Origin: Aquamicrobium sp. LC103
GTDB taxonomy: Bacteria > Pseudomonadota > Alphaproteobacteria > Rhizobiales > Rhizobiaceae
Direction of reading: 5' to 3'
Length of the DNA stretch: 64,000 nt
Assembly: GCF_001014615.2 (NCBI RefSeq)
Contig: NZ_LBCQ02000001.1
Span: forward strand, 372,001 to 436,000
The notes under the pieces were generated by a model, which ran no database searches, was not told the origin of the DNA, and saw nothing but the letters and a program-made list of their open reading frames with translations. Positions 9,009 through 17,850 of the stretch are shown piece after piece. Position numbers and translations under genes: made by a program. Numbering within the stretch: position 1 is the first letter of the stretch; each line of letters opens with the position of its first letter.

Positions 9009-9022
9009 CTGTAACGTTACAG
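9009..9022. promoter_or_regulatory. LacI-type operator O2, upstream of the sugar operon
   Basis: CTGTAACGTTACAG is a perfect 14-base palindrome of the LacI type with a central CG. It lies 17 bases upstream of the binding-protein ATG and just before its ribosome binding site (AGGGAGG at 9026-9032). Its centre is 236 bases from the centre of O1. Confidence 0.85.
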
Positions 9023-9039
9023 TTCAGGGAGGAAATGTA

Positions 9040-10278
9040 ATGCGCCATGGGTTTCCGGCCGCCGCCCTCGCGGCATCGGTCTCGTTTCACCTCTCCGTAT
9101 CCGCGCAGGCGACCGACCTCGAGGTCACCCATTGGTGGACCTCCGGCGGCGAGGCGGCGGCCGTCGCCGAATTCGCCAAGGCCTTCGACGCTTCGGGCCA
9201 TAAATGGATCGACGGCGCGATCGCCGGCTCCGGCGAGACCGCGCGGCCGGTGATGATCAGCCGCATCACCGGCGGCGACCCGATGGGCGCCACGCAGTTC
9301 AACCACGGCCGCCAGGCGGAGGAGCTCGTCGAGGCCGGGCTGATGCGCGACCTGACCGACGTCGCCGAGGAAGAGAACTGGAAGGAGGTCATCCGGCCGT
9401 CCTCGCTGCTCGATTCCTGCACGCTGGACGGGCGCATCTACTGCGTGCCGGTGAACATCCATTCGCAGCAATGGCTCTGGCTCTCCAACAAGGCCTTCGA
9501 GGATGCCGGCGTGCCGGTGCCGGCCAACTGGGACGAGTTCGTGGCCGCCGCGCCGGCGCTCGAGAAGGCCGGCAAGATTCCGCTCGCCATCGGCCAGCAG
9601 CCCTGGCAGACGACGCTCGTCTTCCAGGTGATCCTCACGGCCATCGCCGGTCCGGAAGCCTATACGAAGATCTTCGGCGAAAAGGACGCCGAGCTCGCCG
9701 CGGGCCCCGAGATCGCCAAGGTGTTCGAGGCCGCCGACAAGGCGCGCCAGATGTCGGCCAAGTCGAACGTGCAGGACTGGAACCAGGCCACCAACCTCGT
9801 CATCACCGGCCAGGCGGGCGGCCAGATCATGGGCGACTGGGCGCAGGGCGAGTTCCAGGTCGCCGGACAGGTGGCCGGCGAGGACTATGGCTGCCTGCCC
9901 GGCCTCGGCGTCAACGAGGTCATCATGACGGGCGGCGACGCCTTCTACTTCCCCGTCCTCAAGGACGAGGCGAAGAGCGCGGCGCAGGCCGATCTCGCCA
10001 AGCTGATGGTGTCGCCCGAGGTGCAGGTCGCCTTCAACCTGAAGAAGGGCTCTCTGCCGGTGCGCGGCGACGTCGATCTCGACGCCGCCAATGACTGCAT
10101 GAGGAAAGGCCTGGACATACTCGCCAAGGGCAACATCATCCAGGCCCCGGATCAGCTCATGTCGGCGGACTCGCTCCAGCAGGTCAACGACCTGTTCGTG
10201 GAGTTCTTCAACAATCCGGGCATCACCGCCGCGGACGCGCAGAAGCGCTTCGTCGACCTCGTCGCCAGCGCCGACTGA
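9040..10278 (+). CDS. Sugar ABC transporter substrate-binding protein
   Basis: This 412-residue exported protein is a family 1 extracellular solute-binding protein (CUT1 class). A signal peptide covers about residues 1-23, ending SVSAQA. The mature part starts with LEVTHWWTSGGEAAAV, the usual opening of these proteins. Its role is to capture a carbohydrate in the periplasm for the two permeases that follow. AGGGAGG sits 7 bases before the ATG. It is the first gene of the LacI-controlled operon and is followed by a stable hairpin, as is common where the binding protein must be made in excess. The substrate is unknown. Confidence 0.92.
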   Translation: MRHGFPAAALAASVSFHLSVSAQATDLEVTHWWTSGGEAAAVAEFAKAFDASGHKWIDGAIAGSGETARPVMISRITGGDPMGATQFNHGRQAEELVEAGLMRDLTDVAEEENWKEVIRPSSLLDSCTLDGRIYCVPVNIHSQQWLWLSNKAFEDAGVPVPANWDEFVAAAPALEKAGKIPLAIGQQPWQTTLVFQVILTAIAGPEAYTKIFGEKDAELAAGPEIAKVFEAADKARQMSAKSNVQDWNQATNLVITGQAGGQIMGDWAQGEFQVAGQVAGEDYGCLPGLGVNEVIMTGGDAFYFPVLKDEAKSAAQADLAKLMVSPEVQVAFNLKKGSLPVRGDVDLDAANDCMRKGLDILAKGNIIQAPDQLMSADSLQQVNDLFVEFFNNPGITAADAQKRFVDLVASAD

Positions 10279-10294
10279 CCCGCCTGCCTTCCGT

Positions 10295-10322
10295 CTCCCG
10301 CGCCTCGCTGCAGGGGCGGGAG
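10295..10322 (+). other. Intercistronic hairpin after the binding-protein gene
   Basis: CTCCCGC and GCGGGAG form a 7-base stem. CCGTCTC (10291) and GAGACGG (10331) offer an alternative outer pairing. There is no T-run. Such structures downstream of binding-protein genes usually protect the upstream mRNA from 3' decay. Confidence 0.5.
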
Positions 10323-10358
10323 GCTGCACCGAGACGGCAAGAGACGGAACTGACGGCA

Positions 10359-11255
10359 ATGCAGGAAATCCGCCGGCCACCCAGGCTGTTCAAGAATCTC
10401 AACGCCAAGGTCGCGGCGATCCCGATGATCCTGACGGCGCTCGTCGTTTTCGTCGGCGGGACCGTCTGGACGGTGGTCTATTCCTTCACCAATTCGCGGC
10501 TGCTGCCGCGCGAGAATTTCGTCGGCCTGCAGCAATATGAGCGGCTGTGGGCGACGCCGCGCTGGCACGTCGCGGTCGAGAACATCTTCATCTACGGCGC
10601 CTGCACGCTGGTCTTCTCGCTCGTCGTCGGCTTCCTGCTCGCCGCGCTGATGGATCAGAAGATCCGCTTCGAGAACACGTTCCGCACGATATTCCTCTAT
10701 CCCTTCGCGCTTTCCTTCATCGTCACCGGCCTCGTCTGGCAATGGATCCTCAATCCGCAATTCGGCATCGAGGGCATCGTGCGCTCCTGGGGTTGGGAAA
10801 GCTTCTCCTTCGACCCGCTCTACAACGCGAACATCGTCATCTACGGCATCCTGATCGCCGGGCTGTGGCAGGGGACGGGCCTCGTCATGTGCCTGATGCT
10901 GGCCGGCCTGCGCGGCATAGACGAGGACATCTGGAAGGCCGCGCGCGTCGACGGCATTCCGACATGGAAGACCTATCTCTTCGTCGTCATCCCGATGATG
11001 CGGCCGGTCTTCGTCACCACGCTGGTCATCATCGCCGCGGGCATCGTCAAGGTCTACGACCTCGTCGTCGCGCAGACCGGCGGCGGGCCGGGCATCGCTT
11101 CCGAGGTGCCGGCCAAATATGTCTATGACGCGATGTTCCTGTCGCAGAATCTCGGCCAGGGCTTCGCGGCCTCGACGATGATGCTGCTTTCGGTGCTCGT
11201 CGTCTTGATCCCCTGGGCCTATCTGGAATTCGGCGGGAGGCGGAAGCATGGCTGA
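10359..11255 (+). CDS. Sugar ABC transporter permease (MalF type)
   Basis: This 298-residue inner-membrane protein has six predicted helices. The coupling EAA-type loop reads DEDIWKAARVDGIPTWKTYL in the C-terminal half and contacts the ATPase. It pairs with the following permease to form the channel of a CUT1 importer. Its 3' end overlaps the next gene by 8 bases, which implies coupled translation. Homologues with this pattern import glucosides or other sugars, but the sequence does not settle the substrate. Confidence 0.92.
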   Translation: MQEIRRPPRLFKNLNAKVAAIPMILTALVVFVGGTVWTVVYSFTNSRLLPRENFVGLQQYERLWATPRWHVAVENIFIYGACTLVFSLVVGFLLAALMDQKIRFENTFRTIFLYPFALSFIVTGLVWQWILNPQFGIEGIVRSWGWESFSFDPLYNANIVIYGILIAGLWQGTGLVMCLMLAGLRGIDEDIWKAARVDGIPTWKTYLFVVIPMMRPVFVTTLVIIAAGIVKVYDLVVAQTGGGPGIASEVPAKYVYDAMFLSQNLGQGFAASTMMLLSVLVVLIPWAYLEFGGRRKHG

Positions 11256-12183
11256 TACCGGCACCGCCGCCGTCTTCGCAGCGGAACCCGCCATGCGCGC
11301 CGGCGCCGAACCGCGCGGACCGCGGCCGCGCAAGGTGATCTCGCGGCGCAACATCCTCATCTACGGCACGCTTTTCGTCGTCGCGCTCTATTATCTCCTG
11401 CCGCTCTACGTGATGATCGTCACCTCGCTGAAGGGCATGCCGGAGATCCGGCTCGGCAACATCTTTTCGCCGCCGATCGAGATCACCTTCGAGCCATGGG
11501 TGAAAGCCTGGTCGCAGGCCTGCACGGGACTCAATTGCGACGGGCTCAGCCGTGGCTTCTGGAACTCGGTACGCATCACCGTGCCTTCGGTGATCCTCTC
11601 GATCGCGATCGCCTCGGTGAACGGCTACGCGCTCGCCAACTGGAAGTTCAAGGGCGCCGACATCTTCTTCACCATCCTGATCTTCGGAGCCTTCATCCCC
11701 TATCAGGTGATGCTCTACCCGATCGTCATCCTCCTGCGCGAGATCGGCTTCTACGGCACGCTGACCGGGCTCGTCATGGTGCACACCGTCTTCGGCATGC
11801 CGATCCTCACCCTGCTCTTCCGCAACTATTTCTCGTCGCTGCCGGAGGAGCTGTTCAAGGCGGCGCGCGTCGACGGCGCCGGCTTCTGGGGCATCTATTT
11901 CCGGATCATGCTGCCGATGTCGCTGCCGATCTTCGTGGTGGCCGTCATCATCCAGATCACCGGCATCTGGAACGACTTCCTGTTCGGCGTCGTCTACACG
12001 CGGCCCGACGTCTATCCGATGACCGTGCAGCTCAACAACATCGTCAATTCGGTCCAGGGCGTGAAGGAATACAACGTCAACATGGCCGCGACGCTGATCA
12101 CCGGGCTGGTTCCGCTGGTCGTCTATTTCATCTCCGGAAAACTCTTCGTGCGCGGCATCGCCGCCGGCGCGGTCAAAGGATGA
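11248..12183 (+). CDS. Sugar ABC transporter permease (MalG type)
   Basis: This 311-residue membrane protein has a cytoplasmic N-terminal stretch of about 35 residues followed by six helices. The coupling loop is PEELFKAARVDGAGFWGIYF, the standard EAA motif of the second permease in CUT1 systems. The end FVRGIAAGAVKG is typical of the family. It overlaps the first permease by 8 bases and is followed after 28 bases by the ATPase gene, consistent with one transcript. Confidence 0.92.
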   Translation: MADTGTAAVFAAEPAMRAGAEPRGPRPRKVISRRNILIYGTLFVVALYYLLPLYVMIVTSLKGMPEIRLGNIFSPPIEITFEPWVKAWSQACTGLNCDGLSRGFWNSVRITVPSVILSIAIASVNGYALANWKFKGADIFFTILIFGAFIPYQVMLYPIVILLREIGFYGTLTGLVMVHTVFGMPILTLLFRNYFSSLPEELFKAARVDGAGFWGIYFRIMLPMSLPIFVVAVIIQITGIWNDFLFGVVYTRPDVYPMTVQLNNIVNSVQGVKEYNVNMAATLITGLVPLVVYFISGKLFVRGIAAGAVKG

Positions 12184-12211
12184 GGCGAGACATGACGACG
12201 GCGGTGACCTG

Positions 12212-13297
12212 ATGGCGAGCGTCGAACTGCGCGGCATATCCCTGAATTTCGGCTCGTTCGAGGTGCTGAAGGCGCTCGATCTCGACATTCCCGAGGGCGA
12301 GTTCCTGGTTCTGCTCGGGCCTTCCGGCTGCGGCAAGTCCACTCTGCTCAACTGCATCGCCGGCTTGCTCGACGTTTCCGACGGGCAGATATTCATCAAC
12401 GGCAGGAACGTCACCTGGGAGGAGCCTAAGGACCGCGGCATCGGCATGGTGTTCCAGTCCTACGCGCTCTATCCGCAGATGACGGTCGAGGGAAACCTCT
12501 CCTTCGGGCTGAAGAACGCCAGCGTACCGCGCGACGAAGTCGCCCGGCGGATCGCGCGCGCCGCGGAAATGTTGCAGATCGAGCCGCTGCTGAAGCGCAA
12601 GCCGGCAGCGCTGTCGGGCGGCCAGCGGCAGCGGGTCGCCATCGGCCGCGCCCTGGTGCGCGACGTAGACGTCTTCCTGTTCGACGAGCCGCTCTCGAAC
12701 CTCGACGCCAAGCTGCGTTCCGAGCTGCGCGTCGAGATCAAGCGGCTGCACCAGCGCCTCAGGAACACCATGATCTACGTCACGCACGACCAGATCGAGG
12801 CGCTGACGCTCGCCGACCGCATCGCGGTGATGAAGGGCGGCGTGATCCAGCAGCTCGACGCGCCGCACGCGATCTACAATCGGCCGGTCAACCGTTTCGT
12901 CGCCGGTTTTCTCGGCTCGCCGGGCATGAACTTTCTTGCCGGCCGCCATGAGCCCGGCACGAACCCGCGTTTTTCGGCGGACGGTCTCGCGATCCCGCTC
13001 GACCGCTACCAGGCGGGCGGGAACGGAAAAACCGCCCAGGCAGCGGAATTCGGCGTGAGGCCCGAGCATGTGGCGATCGGCGAGGCAGCCAAATCGCTGC
13101 CTTTCAGCGAGGAGGTCACGGTCGAGATCGTCGAGCCCATGGGCTCCGACACGCTCGTCTGGGCCAGGCTCGCCGGGCAGAATTTCACCTTCCGCGTGGA
13201 ATCCGAAAAGGCGCTGTCGGTCGGCCAGAAGATCCTTGTCGGCTTCGATCCCGGCCGCGCCTCCCTCTTCGACGCGGAGAAGGGCGAACGCATCTGA
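12212..13297 (+). CDS. Sugar ABC transporter ATP-binding protein (MalK/UgpC type)
   Basis: This is a 361-residue ATPase with Walker A GPSGCGKST at residues 36-44, Q-loop VFQSYALYPQM, signature LSGGQRQRV, Walker B VFLFDEP and the switch histidine in YVTHDQIEA. The C-terminal third is a TOBE/MOP-like regulatory domain with FGVRPEHV. It energises the two permeases encoded upstream. Unlike the partial homologue at the left edge of the window, it lies inside a complete transporter operon, so the pairing is clear. Confidence 0.94.
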   Translation: MASVELRGISLNFGSFEVLKALDLDIPEGEFLVLLGPSGCGKSTLLNCIAGLLDVSDGQIFINGRNVTWEEPKDRGIGMVFQSYALYPQMTVEGNLSFGLKNASVPRDEVARRIARAAEMLQIEPLLKRKPAALSGGQRQRVAIGRALVRDVDVFLFDEPLSNLDAKLRSELRVEIKRLHQRLRNTMIYVTHDQIEALTLADRIAVMKGGVIQQLDAPHAIYNRPVNRFVAGFLGSPGMNFLAGRHEPGTNPRFSADGLAIPLDRYQAGGNGKTAQAAEFGVRPEHVAIGEAAKSLPFSEEVTVEIVEPMGSDTLVWARLAGQNFTFRVESEKALSVGQKILVGFDPGRASLFDAEKGERI

Positions 13298-13337
13298 ACT
13301 TTCGAGAAACATCCCCCCAAGCCATGGAAGCAAGCAC

Positions 13338-14090
13338 ATGAACTGGTCATTCCAACTCTATTCCGCACGCAAGTCCCAACCCTGGAGCGGGATCCTGAAG
13401 ATGCTGGCCGATGCCGGCTATGCCCAGGTCGAGGGTTTCGGCGGCCTTTACGACAATCCGGCGGCGCTGCGCGCCGAGCTCGACGGGAACGGGCTGGCGA
13501 TGCCGACGGGACACTTCTCGCTCGACATGCTTGAAGGCGATTTCGGCACGGCGCGGCGCATCGCCGGGACGCTCGGCATCGGCACCGTGATCTGCCCGCA
13601 CATCGCCGCGGATGCGCGCCCTTCCGACGAGGCCGGCTGGCGCGCTTTCGCGCACCGGCTCGCGGCCGTCCACGACGAATGCCGCAAGGCCGGCCTGCGC
13701 TTCGCGTGGCATAATCACGATTTCGAATTCCTGCCGCAGGCGGACGGCTCGATCCCGCAGCGCGTCATCCTCGATTCGGCGCCCGAAATCGGCTGGGAGA
13801 TGGATGTCGCCTGGGTGGTTCGCGGCGGCGGCGACCCGATGGCCTGGATCGAGGAATATCCTTCCCGCATCGTCGCCGCCCATGTGAAGGACATCGCGCC
13901 CGCCGGCGCGGCGCGGGACGAGGACGGCTGGGCCGATGTCGGCCACGGCACGCTCGACTGGCCGGGACTGTTGAAGGCGTTGCGCGACAGGACGCCGGCG
14001 AAAGTGTTCGTCATGGAGCACGACAATCCGAGCGACGTGGAGCGCTTCGCCCGCCGCTCGATCGAAGCCGTCAAGGCTTTCGGGGAGTGA
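13338..14090 (+). CDS. Sugar phosphate isomerase/epimerase family protein
   Basis: This 250-residue TIM-barrel protein of the AP-endonuclease 2 (xylose isomerase-like) superfamily begins MNWSFQLYSARKSQPW. Candidate metal and substrate residues are E32 (QVEGFG), E130 (WHNHDFEF), D156 (WEMDVAWV), H182 (AAHVKDI) and E227 (VMEHDN), the usual divalent-metal set of this fold. In sugar clusters such proteins isomerise or epimerise keto-sugars or inositol derivatives. It sits between the transporter ATPase and a Gfo/Idh dehydrogenase, 40 bases after the ATPase stop, so it probably acts on the imported sugar after oxidation. The exact reaction is not known. Confidence 0.85.
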   Translation: MNWSFQLYSARKSQPWSGILKMLADAGYAQVEGFGGLYDNPAALRAELDGNGLAMPTGHFSLDMLEGDFGTARRIAGTLGIGTVICPHIAADARPSDEAGWRAFAHRLAAVHDECRKAGLRFAWHNHDFEFLPQADGSIPQRVILDSAPEIGWEMDVAWVVRGGGDPMAWIEEYPSRIVAAHVKDIAPAGAARDEDGWADVGHGTLDWPGLLKALRDRTPAKVFVMEHDNPSDVERFARRSIEAVKAFGE

Positions 14091-14095
14091 GGGGC

Positions 14096-15238
14096 ATGGC
14101 GAGGAAACTCGGCGTCGGCATCGTCGGCTGCGGCAACATATCGATCACCTATCTGTCGCTCGCGCCGCTGTTCAAGGGCATCGAGATGCGCGCCTGTTCG
14201 GACATCGACATGAAGGCGGCGGAGGCGCGGGCGAAGGAATTCGGCGTGCGCGCGCAGTCGATCGACGAGATGCTGGCCGCACCCGACATCGACATCGTCG
14301 TGAACCTCACCGTTCCGGCGGCGCATTACGAGGTTTCGCGGCGTATCCTCGAGGCGGGCAAGCACGTCTATTCGGAAAAGCCCTTCGTGCTCTCGCTCAA
14401 GGAAGGGCTGGACCTGAAAAGGCGGGCGGAGAAGGCGAATTTGCGCATCGGCTCCGCGCCCGACACCTTCCTCGGCGGCGCGCACCAGCTCGCCCGCGCG
14501 CTCGTCGACGGCGGCGCGCTCGGCAGGATCACGAGCGGCACCTGCTACGTGATGAACCACGGCATGGAGCACTGGCATCCCAATCCGGACTTCTTCTTCC
14601 AGCCCGGCGGCGGGCCGATCCTCGACCTCGGCCCCTATTACATCTCCAATCTCGTCCAGCTCATCGGACCGGTGAAGCGTGTCGCGGCGATCGCCACCAT
14701 CCCCTCCCGCGAGCGCACCATCACCTCGAAGCCGCGTTACGGCCAGAAACTGGCGGTGAGCACGCCGACCACCATCCACGCGCTGATGGAATTCGAGAAC
14801 GGCGCGGCCGTCACCTTCAATTCGAGCTGGGACGTGTGGAAGCACGGCCACGCCCCGATCGAGCTCTACGGCGAGGAGGGCTCGCTGTTCGTGCCCGATC
14901 CGAACTTCTTCGGCGGCGCCGTGGCCTACACCCGGCGCGAGACGCCGGTCAGGAAACATCCGCGCTGGGCGCACCCGTTCTCCGTTGCGAACCAGAAGCA
15001 TCCGCAGGGCGAGATGGCAAACTACCGCGCCGCCGGTCTCGCCGAGATGGCGCAGGCGATGCTGGAAGGTCGCCCGCACCGCTGCTCGCTCGAGTTCGCG
15101 CTGCACGTGATCGACGTGATGACCGGTGTCCTGAAGTCGGGCGAGACCGGCAAGTTCGTGGCGATGAGCACGAGCTGCGAGCGGCCGCCGGCGCTGCCGC
15201 CCGTGGAAGCCCGCTCGATGCTGGCGAGGAGGAAATGA
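14096..15238 (+). CDS. Gfo/Idh/MocA family oxidoreductase (sugar operon)
   Basis: This 380-residue NAD(P)-dependent dehydrogenase has a Rossmann motif VGIVGCGNIS near residues 7-16 and the family lysine in SEKP (residues 93-96). The substrate-binding half contains GGGPILDLGPYYI. Members oxidise sugars or polyols at a secondary alcohol. The ATG at 14096 is preferred over an upstream GTG because GGGGAG lies 8 bases before it. Only 5 bases separate it from the isomerase-like gene. Together the two probably start breakdown of the sugar imported by the upstream transporter. Confidence 0.88.
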   Translation: MARKLGVGIVGCGNISITYLSLAPLFKGIEMRACSDIDMKAAEARAKEFGVRAQSIDEMLAAPDIDIVVNLTVPAAHYEVSRRILEAGKHVYSEKPFVLSLKEGLDLKRRAEKANLRIGSAPDTFLGGAHQLARALVDGGALGRITSGTCYVMNHGMEHWHPNPDFFFQPGGGPILDLGPYYISNLVQLIGPVKRVAAIATIPSRERTITSKPRYGQKLAVSTPTTIHALMEFENGAAVTFNSSWDVWKHGHAPIELYGEEGSLFVPDPNFFGGAVAYTRRETPVRKHPRWAHPFSVANQKHPQGEMANYRAAGLAEMAQAMLEGRPHRCSLEFALHVIDVMTGVLKSGETGKFVAMSTSCERPPALPPVEARSMLARRK

Positions 15239-15362
15239 CGCCTAGTCACCGCTCTCGGAACGGATAGCCCTCGGCAGCGAAAGACGCCACGCGAAGTTTC
15301 CCCTATCCTCCTCATGAAGGAACGATAGGATGGCGGCCCCCGCCGCATGAAAGGACCCTGGA

Positions 15363-16409
15363 ATGAGCTGGACGCCCGCCGAAAACCGTTACGAGAGCAT
15401 GATCTACAACCGCTGCGGCCGCTCGGGGTTGAAACTGCCCGCGATCTCGCTCGGCCTGTGGCACAATTTCGGCGGCGACACGCCGCATGAGACCAAGCGC
15501 GCCATCTGCCGCAAGGCCTTCGACCTCGGCATCACCCATTTCGACCTCGCCAACAATTACGGACCGCCGCCCGGATCGGCCGAAACCGCCTTCGGCGAAA
15601 TCCTCCGCACGGATTTCGCCGGCCATCGCGACGAGATGATCATCTCGACCAAGGCGGGCTACAATATGTGGCCCGGTCCCTATGGCGAGTGGGGCAGCCG
15701 CAAATATGTGCTTGCGAGCCTCGACCAGAGCCTCCGGCGCATGGGGCTCGACTATGTCGACATCTTCTACTCCCACCGCTTCGATCCGGAGACGCCGCTG
15801 GAAGAGACGATGACGGCGCTCGACCAGGCGGTGCGCTCCGGCAAGGCGCTCTATGTCGGCATCTCGTCCTACAATTCGAAGCGCACGCGCGAGGCGGCCG
15901 CCATATTGAAGGAGCTCGGCACGCCCTGCCTCATCCACCAGCCGAGCTATTCGATGATCAACCGCTGGATCGAGGAGGACGGCCTTATCGACACGCTCGA
16001 CGAATGGGGCATCGGTTCGATCGTGTTCTCGCCGCTGGCGCAGGGCATGCTGACCGACAAATATCTCGGCGGCGTTTCGGAAGGGACACGCGCGGCTCAA
16101 GGAAAATCGCTCAATCCGAAATTCCTGAGCGAGGCGAACATCGCCAATATCCGCGCGCTGAACGAGATCGCCCAGCGGCGCGGCCAGACGCTCGCGCAGA
16201 TGGCGATCGCCTGGGTGCTGCGCGGCGGACGCATCACCACCGCGCTCATCGGCGCGAGCCGCCCGCAACAGGTCGAGGATTGCGTCGGCGCGCTGAAGAA
16301 CCTGGAATTCAGCGCCGAGGAGCTGGCCGAGATCGACAGATACGCGCGCGACGCCGACATCAACCTCTGGGCGGCCTCGGCGGAGCGCCAGGGACCCGCA
16401 AGGAAGTGA
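15363..16409 (+). CDS. Aldo/keto reductase, YghZ/glyceraldehyde-3-phosphate reductase type
   Basis: This 348-residue TIM-barrel oxidoreductase has the complete AKR tetrad: D61 and Y66 (FDLANNYG), K97 (ISTKAGY) and H138 (YSHRF). The opening YNRCGRSGLKLPAISLGLWHNFG and the GPPPGSAE loop resemble E. coli YghZ (Gpr), which reduces L-glyceraldehyde 3-phosphate and methylglyoxal. It would use NADPH in the cytoplasm. It is 124 bases downstream of the Gfo/Idh gene, so it could be the last gene of the sugar operon or a separate unit. Confidence 0.88.
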   Translation: MSWTPAENRYESMIYNRCGRSGLKLPAISLGLWHNFGGDTPHETKRAICRKAFDLGITHFDLANNYGPPPGSAETAFGEILRTDFAGHRDEMIISTKAGYNMWPGPYGEWGSRKYVLASLDQSLRRMGLDYVDIFYSHRFDPETPLEETMTALDQAVRSGKALYVGISSYNSKRTREAAAILKELGTPCLIHQPSYSMINRWIEEDGLIDTLDEWGIGSIVFSPLAQGMLTDKYLGGVSEGTRAAQGKSLNPKFLSEANIANIRALNEIAQRRGQTLAQMAIAWVLRGGRITTALIGASRPQQVEDCVGALKNLEFSAEELAEIDRYARDADINLWAASAERQGPARK

Positions 16410-16418
16410 ACTTGATTT

Positions 16419-16449
16419 CCCTCACCCGGGTCTCCGCTTCGGGTGAGGG
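16419..16449. repeat. Perfect palindromic hairpin between aldo/keto reductase gene and rpe
   Basis: CCCTCACCCG and CGGGTGAGGG form a perfect 10-base stem around an 11-base loop, directly after the aldo/keto reductase stop. No T-run follows on either strand. It resembles the small intergenic palindromes scattered in rhizobial genomes more than a standard terminator. Confidence 0.55.
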
Positions 16450-16598
16450 CAAGCTCGGCGCTCGGCCGGAACGCCGGCGTGATCCGAAACCCGCCGAGAC
16501 GTTTCGAGGGGACGACGTCTGTTTCCGGGCTATCCACTCGACAAAGCGCCTCGCTGCCGTTAGGGCGAAGCCAGCTTCACAAGACTAGGGTGGATGTC

Positions 16599-17285
16599 AT
16601 GAAAGCCGGCACGCTGATCGCGCCTTCGGTTCTGTCTTCGGACTTCTCTCGGCTTGGCGAGGAGGTGGAGGCGGTGGCGGCCGCCGGCGCCGACTGGATC
16701 CATCTCGACGTCATGGACGGCCATTTCGTCCCCAACATCACCTTCGGCCCCTCCGTCATCAAGGCGATCCGCGGCCGGACGGACAAGGTCTTCGACTGCC
16801 ATTTGATGATCGCGCCGGCCGACCCCTATCTCGCCGCCTTCGCCGAGGCCGGCTGCGACATCATCACCGTGCATGCCGAGGCCGGGCCGCATCTCGACCG
16901 CTCGCTGCAGACGATCCGCGACCTCGGCAAGCGCGCCGGCGTGTCGCTCAACCCGTCGACGCCCGAAAGCGTCATCGAATACGTCCTCGACCGGCTCGAC
17001 CTCATCCTGCTGATGACGGTCAATCCCGGCTTCGGCGGCCAGGCCTTCATCCCGGCGGTGGTGGAGAAGGTCAGGCGGGTCAAGGCGCTGATCGGCGAGC
17101 GGCCGATCGACATCGAGATCGACGGCGGGGTCACGCCGCAGACCGCGCCGCTGGTGGCCGCCGCCGGCGCCAACGTGCTCGTCGCCGGCTCCGCCGTCTT
17201 CAAGGGCGGCAACAGCCAGGCCTACGCCGCCAACATCGAGGCGATCAGAAACGCCGCCGACGGGGCGGTCGGCCGGATGGTCTGA
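16599..17285 (+). CDS. rpe: Ribulose-phosphate 3-epimerase
   Basis: This 228-residue TIM-barrel enzyme interconverts D-ribulose 5-phosphate and D-xylulose 5-phosphate in the pentose phosphate pathway. Diagnostic motifs are [16 protein letters not shown] (H35 and D37 among the metal and acid/base residues), [17 protein letters not shown] and the phosphate-binding DGGV. The ATG at 16599 begins the conserved [13 protein letters not shown] region at residue 8; a longer in-frame form would add 52 unrelated residues and was rejected. It continues the chemistry of Gnd encoded at 5.0 kb. A tandem repeat array begins 15 bases after its stop. Confidence 0.96.
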   Translation: MKAGTLIAPSVLSSDFSRLGEEVEAVAAAGADWIHLDVMDGHFVPNITFGPSVIKAIRGRTDKVFDCHLMIAPADPYLAAFAEAGCDIITVHAEAGPHLDRSLQTIRDLGKRAGVSLNPSTPESVIEYVLDRLDLILLMTVNPGFGGQAFIPAVVEKVRRVKALIGERPIDIEIDGGVTPQTAPLVAAAGANVLVAGSAVFKGGNSQAYAANIEAIRNAADGAVGRMV

Positions 17286-17292
17286 GGGAGTT

Positions 17293-17335
17293 GTGCGTCC
17301 TTCGAGGCTCGCTTCGCTCGCACCTCAGGATGAGG
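17293..17335 (+). repeat. 43-bp repeat, left copy
   Basis: This 43-base element starts GTGCGTCCTTCGAGG and ends with the small hairpin CCTCA-GGA-TGAGG. It matches the reverse complement of 17851-17893 at 42 of 43 positions. It lies just inside the intergenic region after rpe. Confidence 0.85.
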
Positions 17336-17806
17336 GAAGTGCGAGGCTCGCTTCGCATGCACCTCAGGATGGAGGAAGCCCGAGGCTCGCTTCGCATGCA
17401 CCTCAGGATGGAGGAAGCCCGAGGCTCGCTTCGCGCGCATCTCAGAATGGGGGAAAGCCCGAGGCTCGCTTCGCGCGCACCTCAGGATGGGGAAAGCCCG
17501 AGGCTCGCTTCGCGCGCATCTCAGGATGGGGGAAAGCCCGAGGCTCGCTTCGCGCGCATCTCAGGATGGGGGAAAGCCCGAGGCTCGCTTCGCATGCACC
17601 TCAGGATGGAGGAAGCCCGAGGCTCGCTTCACGCGCATCTCAGGATGGGGGAAAGCCCGAGGCTCGCTTCGCGCGCACCTCAGGATGGGGGAAAGCCCGA
17701 GGCTCGCTTCACGCGCATCTCAGGATGGGGGAAAGCCCGAGGCTCGCTTCACGCGCACCTCAGGATGGGGGAAGTTCGAGGCGCTCGCGCCTCAGGATGA
17801 CGGAGG
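17301..17806. repeat. Tandem array of ~40-bp units
   Basis: About twelve consecutive units of 38-40 bases plus one truncated unit are visible. Each begins CGAGGCTCGCTTC and contains CTCAGGATG followed by a purine-rich tail such as GGGGGAAAGCC. Units vary at a few positions (CGCGCAC, CATGCAC, ACGCGCAT), and identical variants recur non-adjacently, which suggests unequal exchange or slippage. The first unit overlaps the left 43-bp element, so the array looks like an internal expansion of it. Open frames run through the array because the units lack stops in several frames; I do not regard these as genes. It separates the convergent rpe and chemoreceptor genes. Confidence 0.9.
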
Positions 17807-17850
17807 TGAGTTGATCGAACCCACAGCCTGCGGGCTCGATGCACAACCGT

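Noticed and set aside
17301-17806. Possible CRISPR array
   Set aside because: The units are contiguous and almost wholly conserved, with no unique spacers, and no cas gene is nearby.
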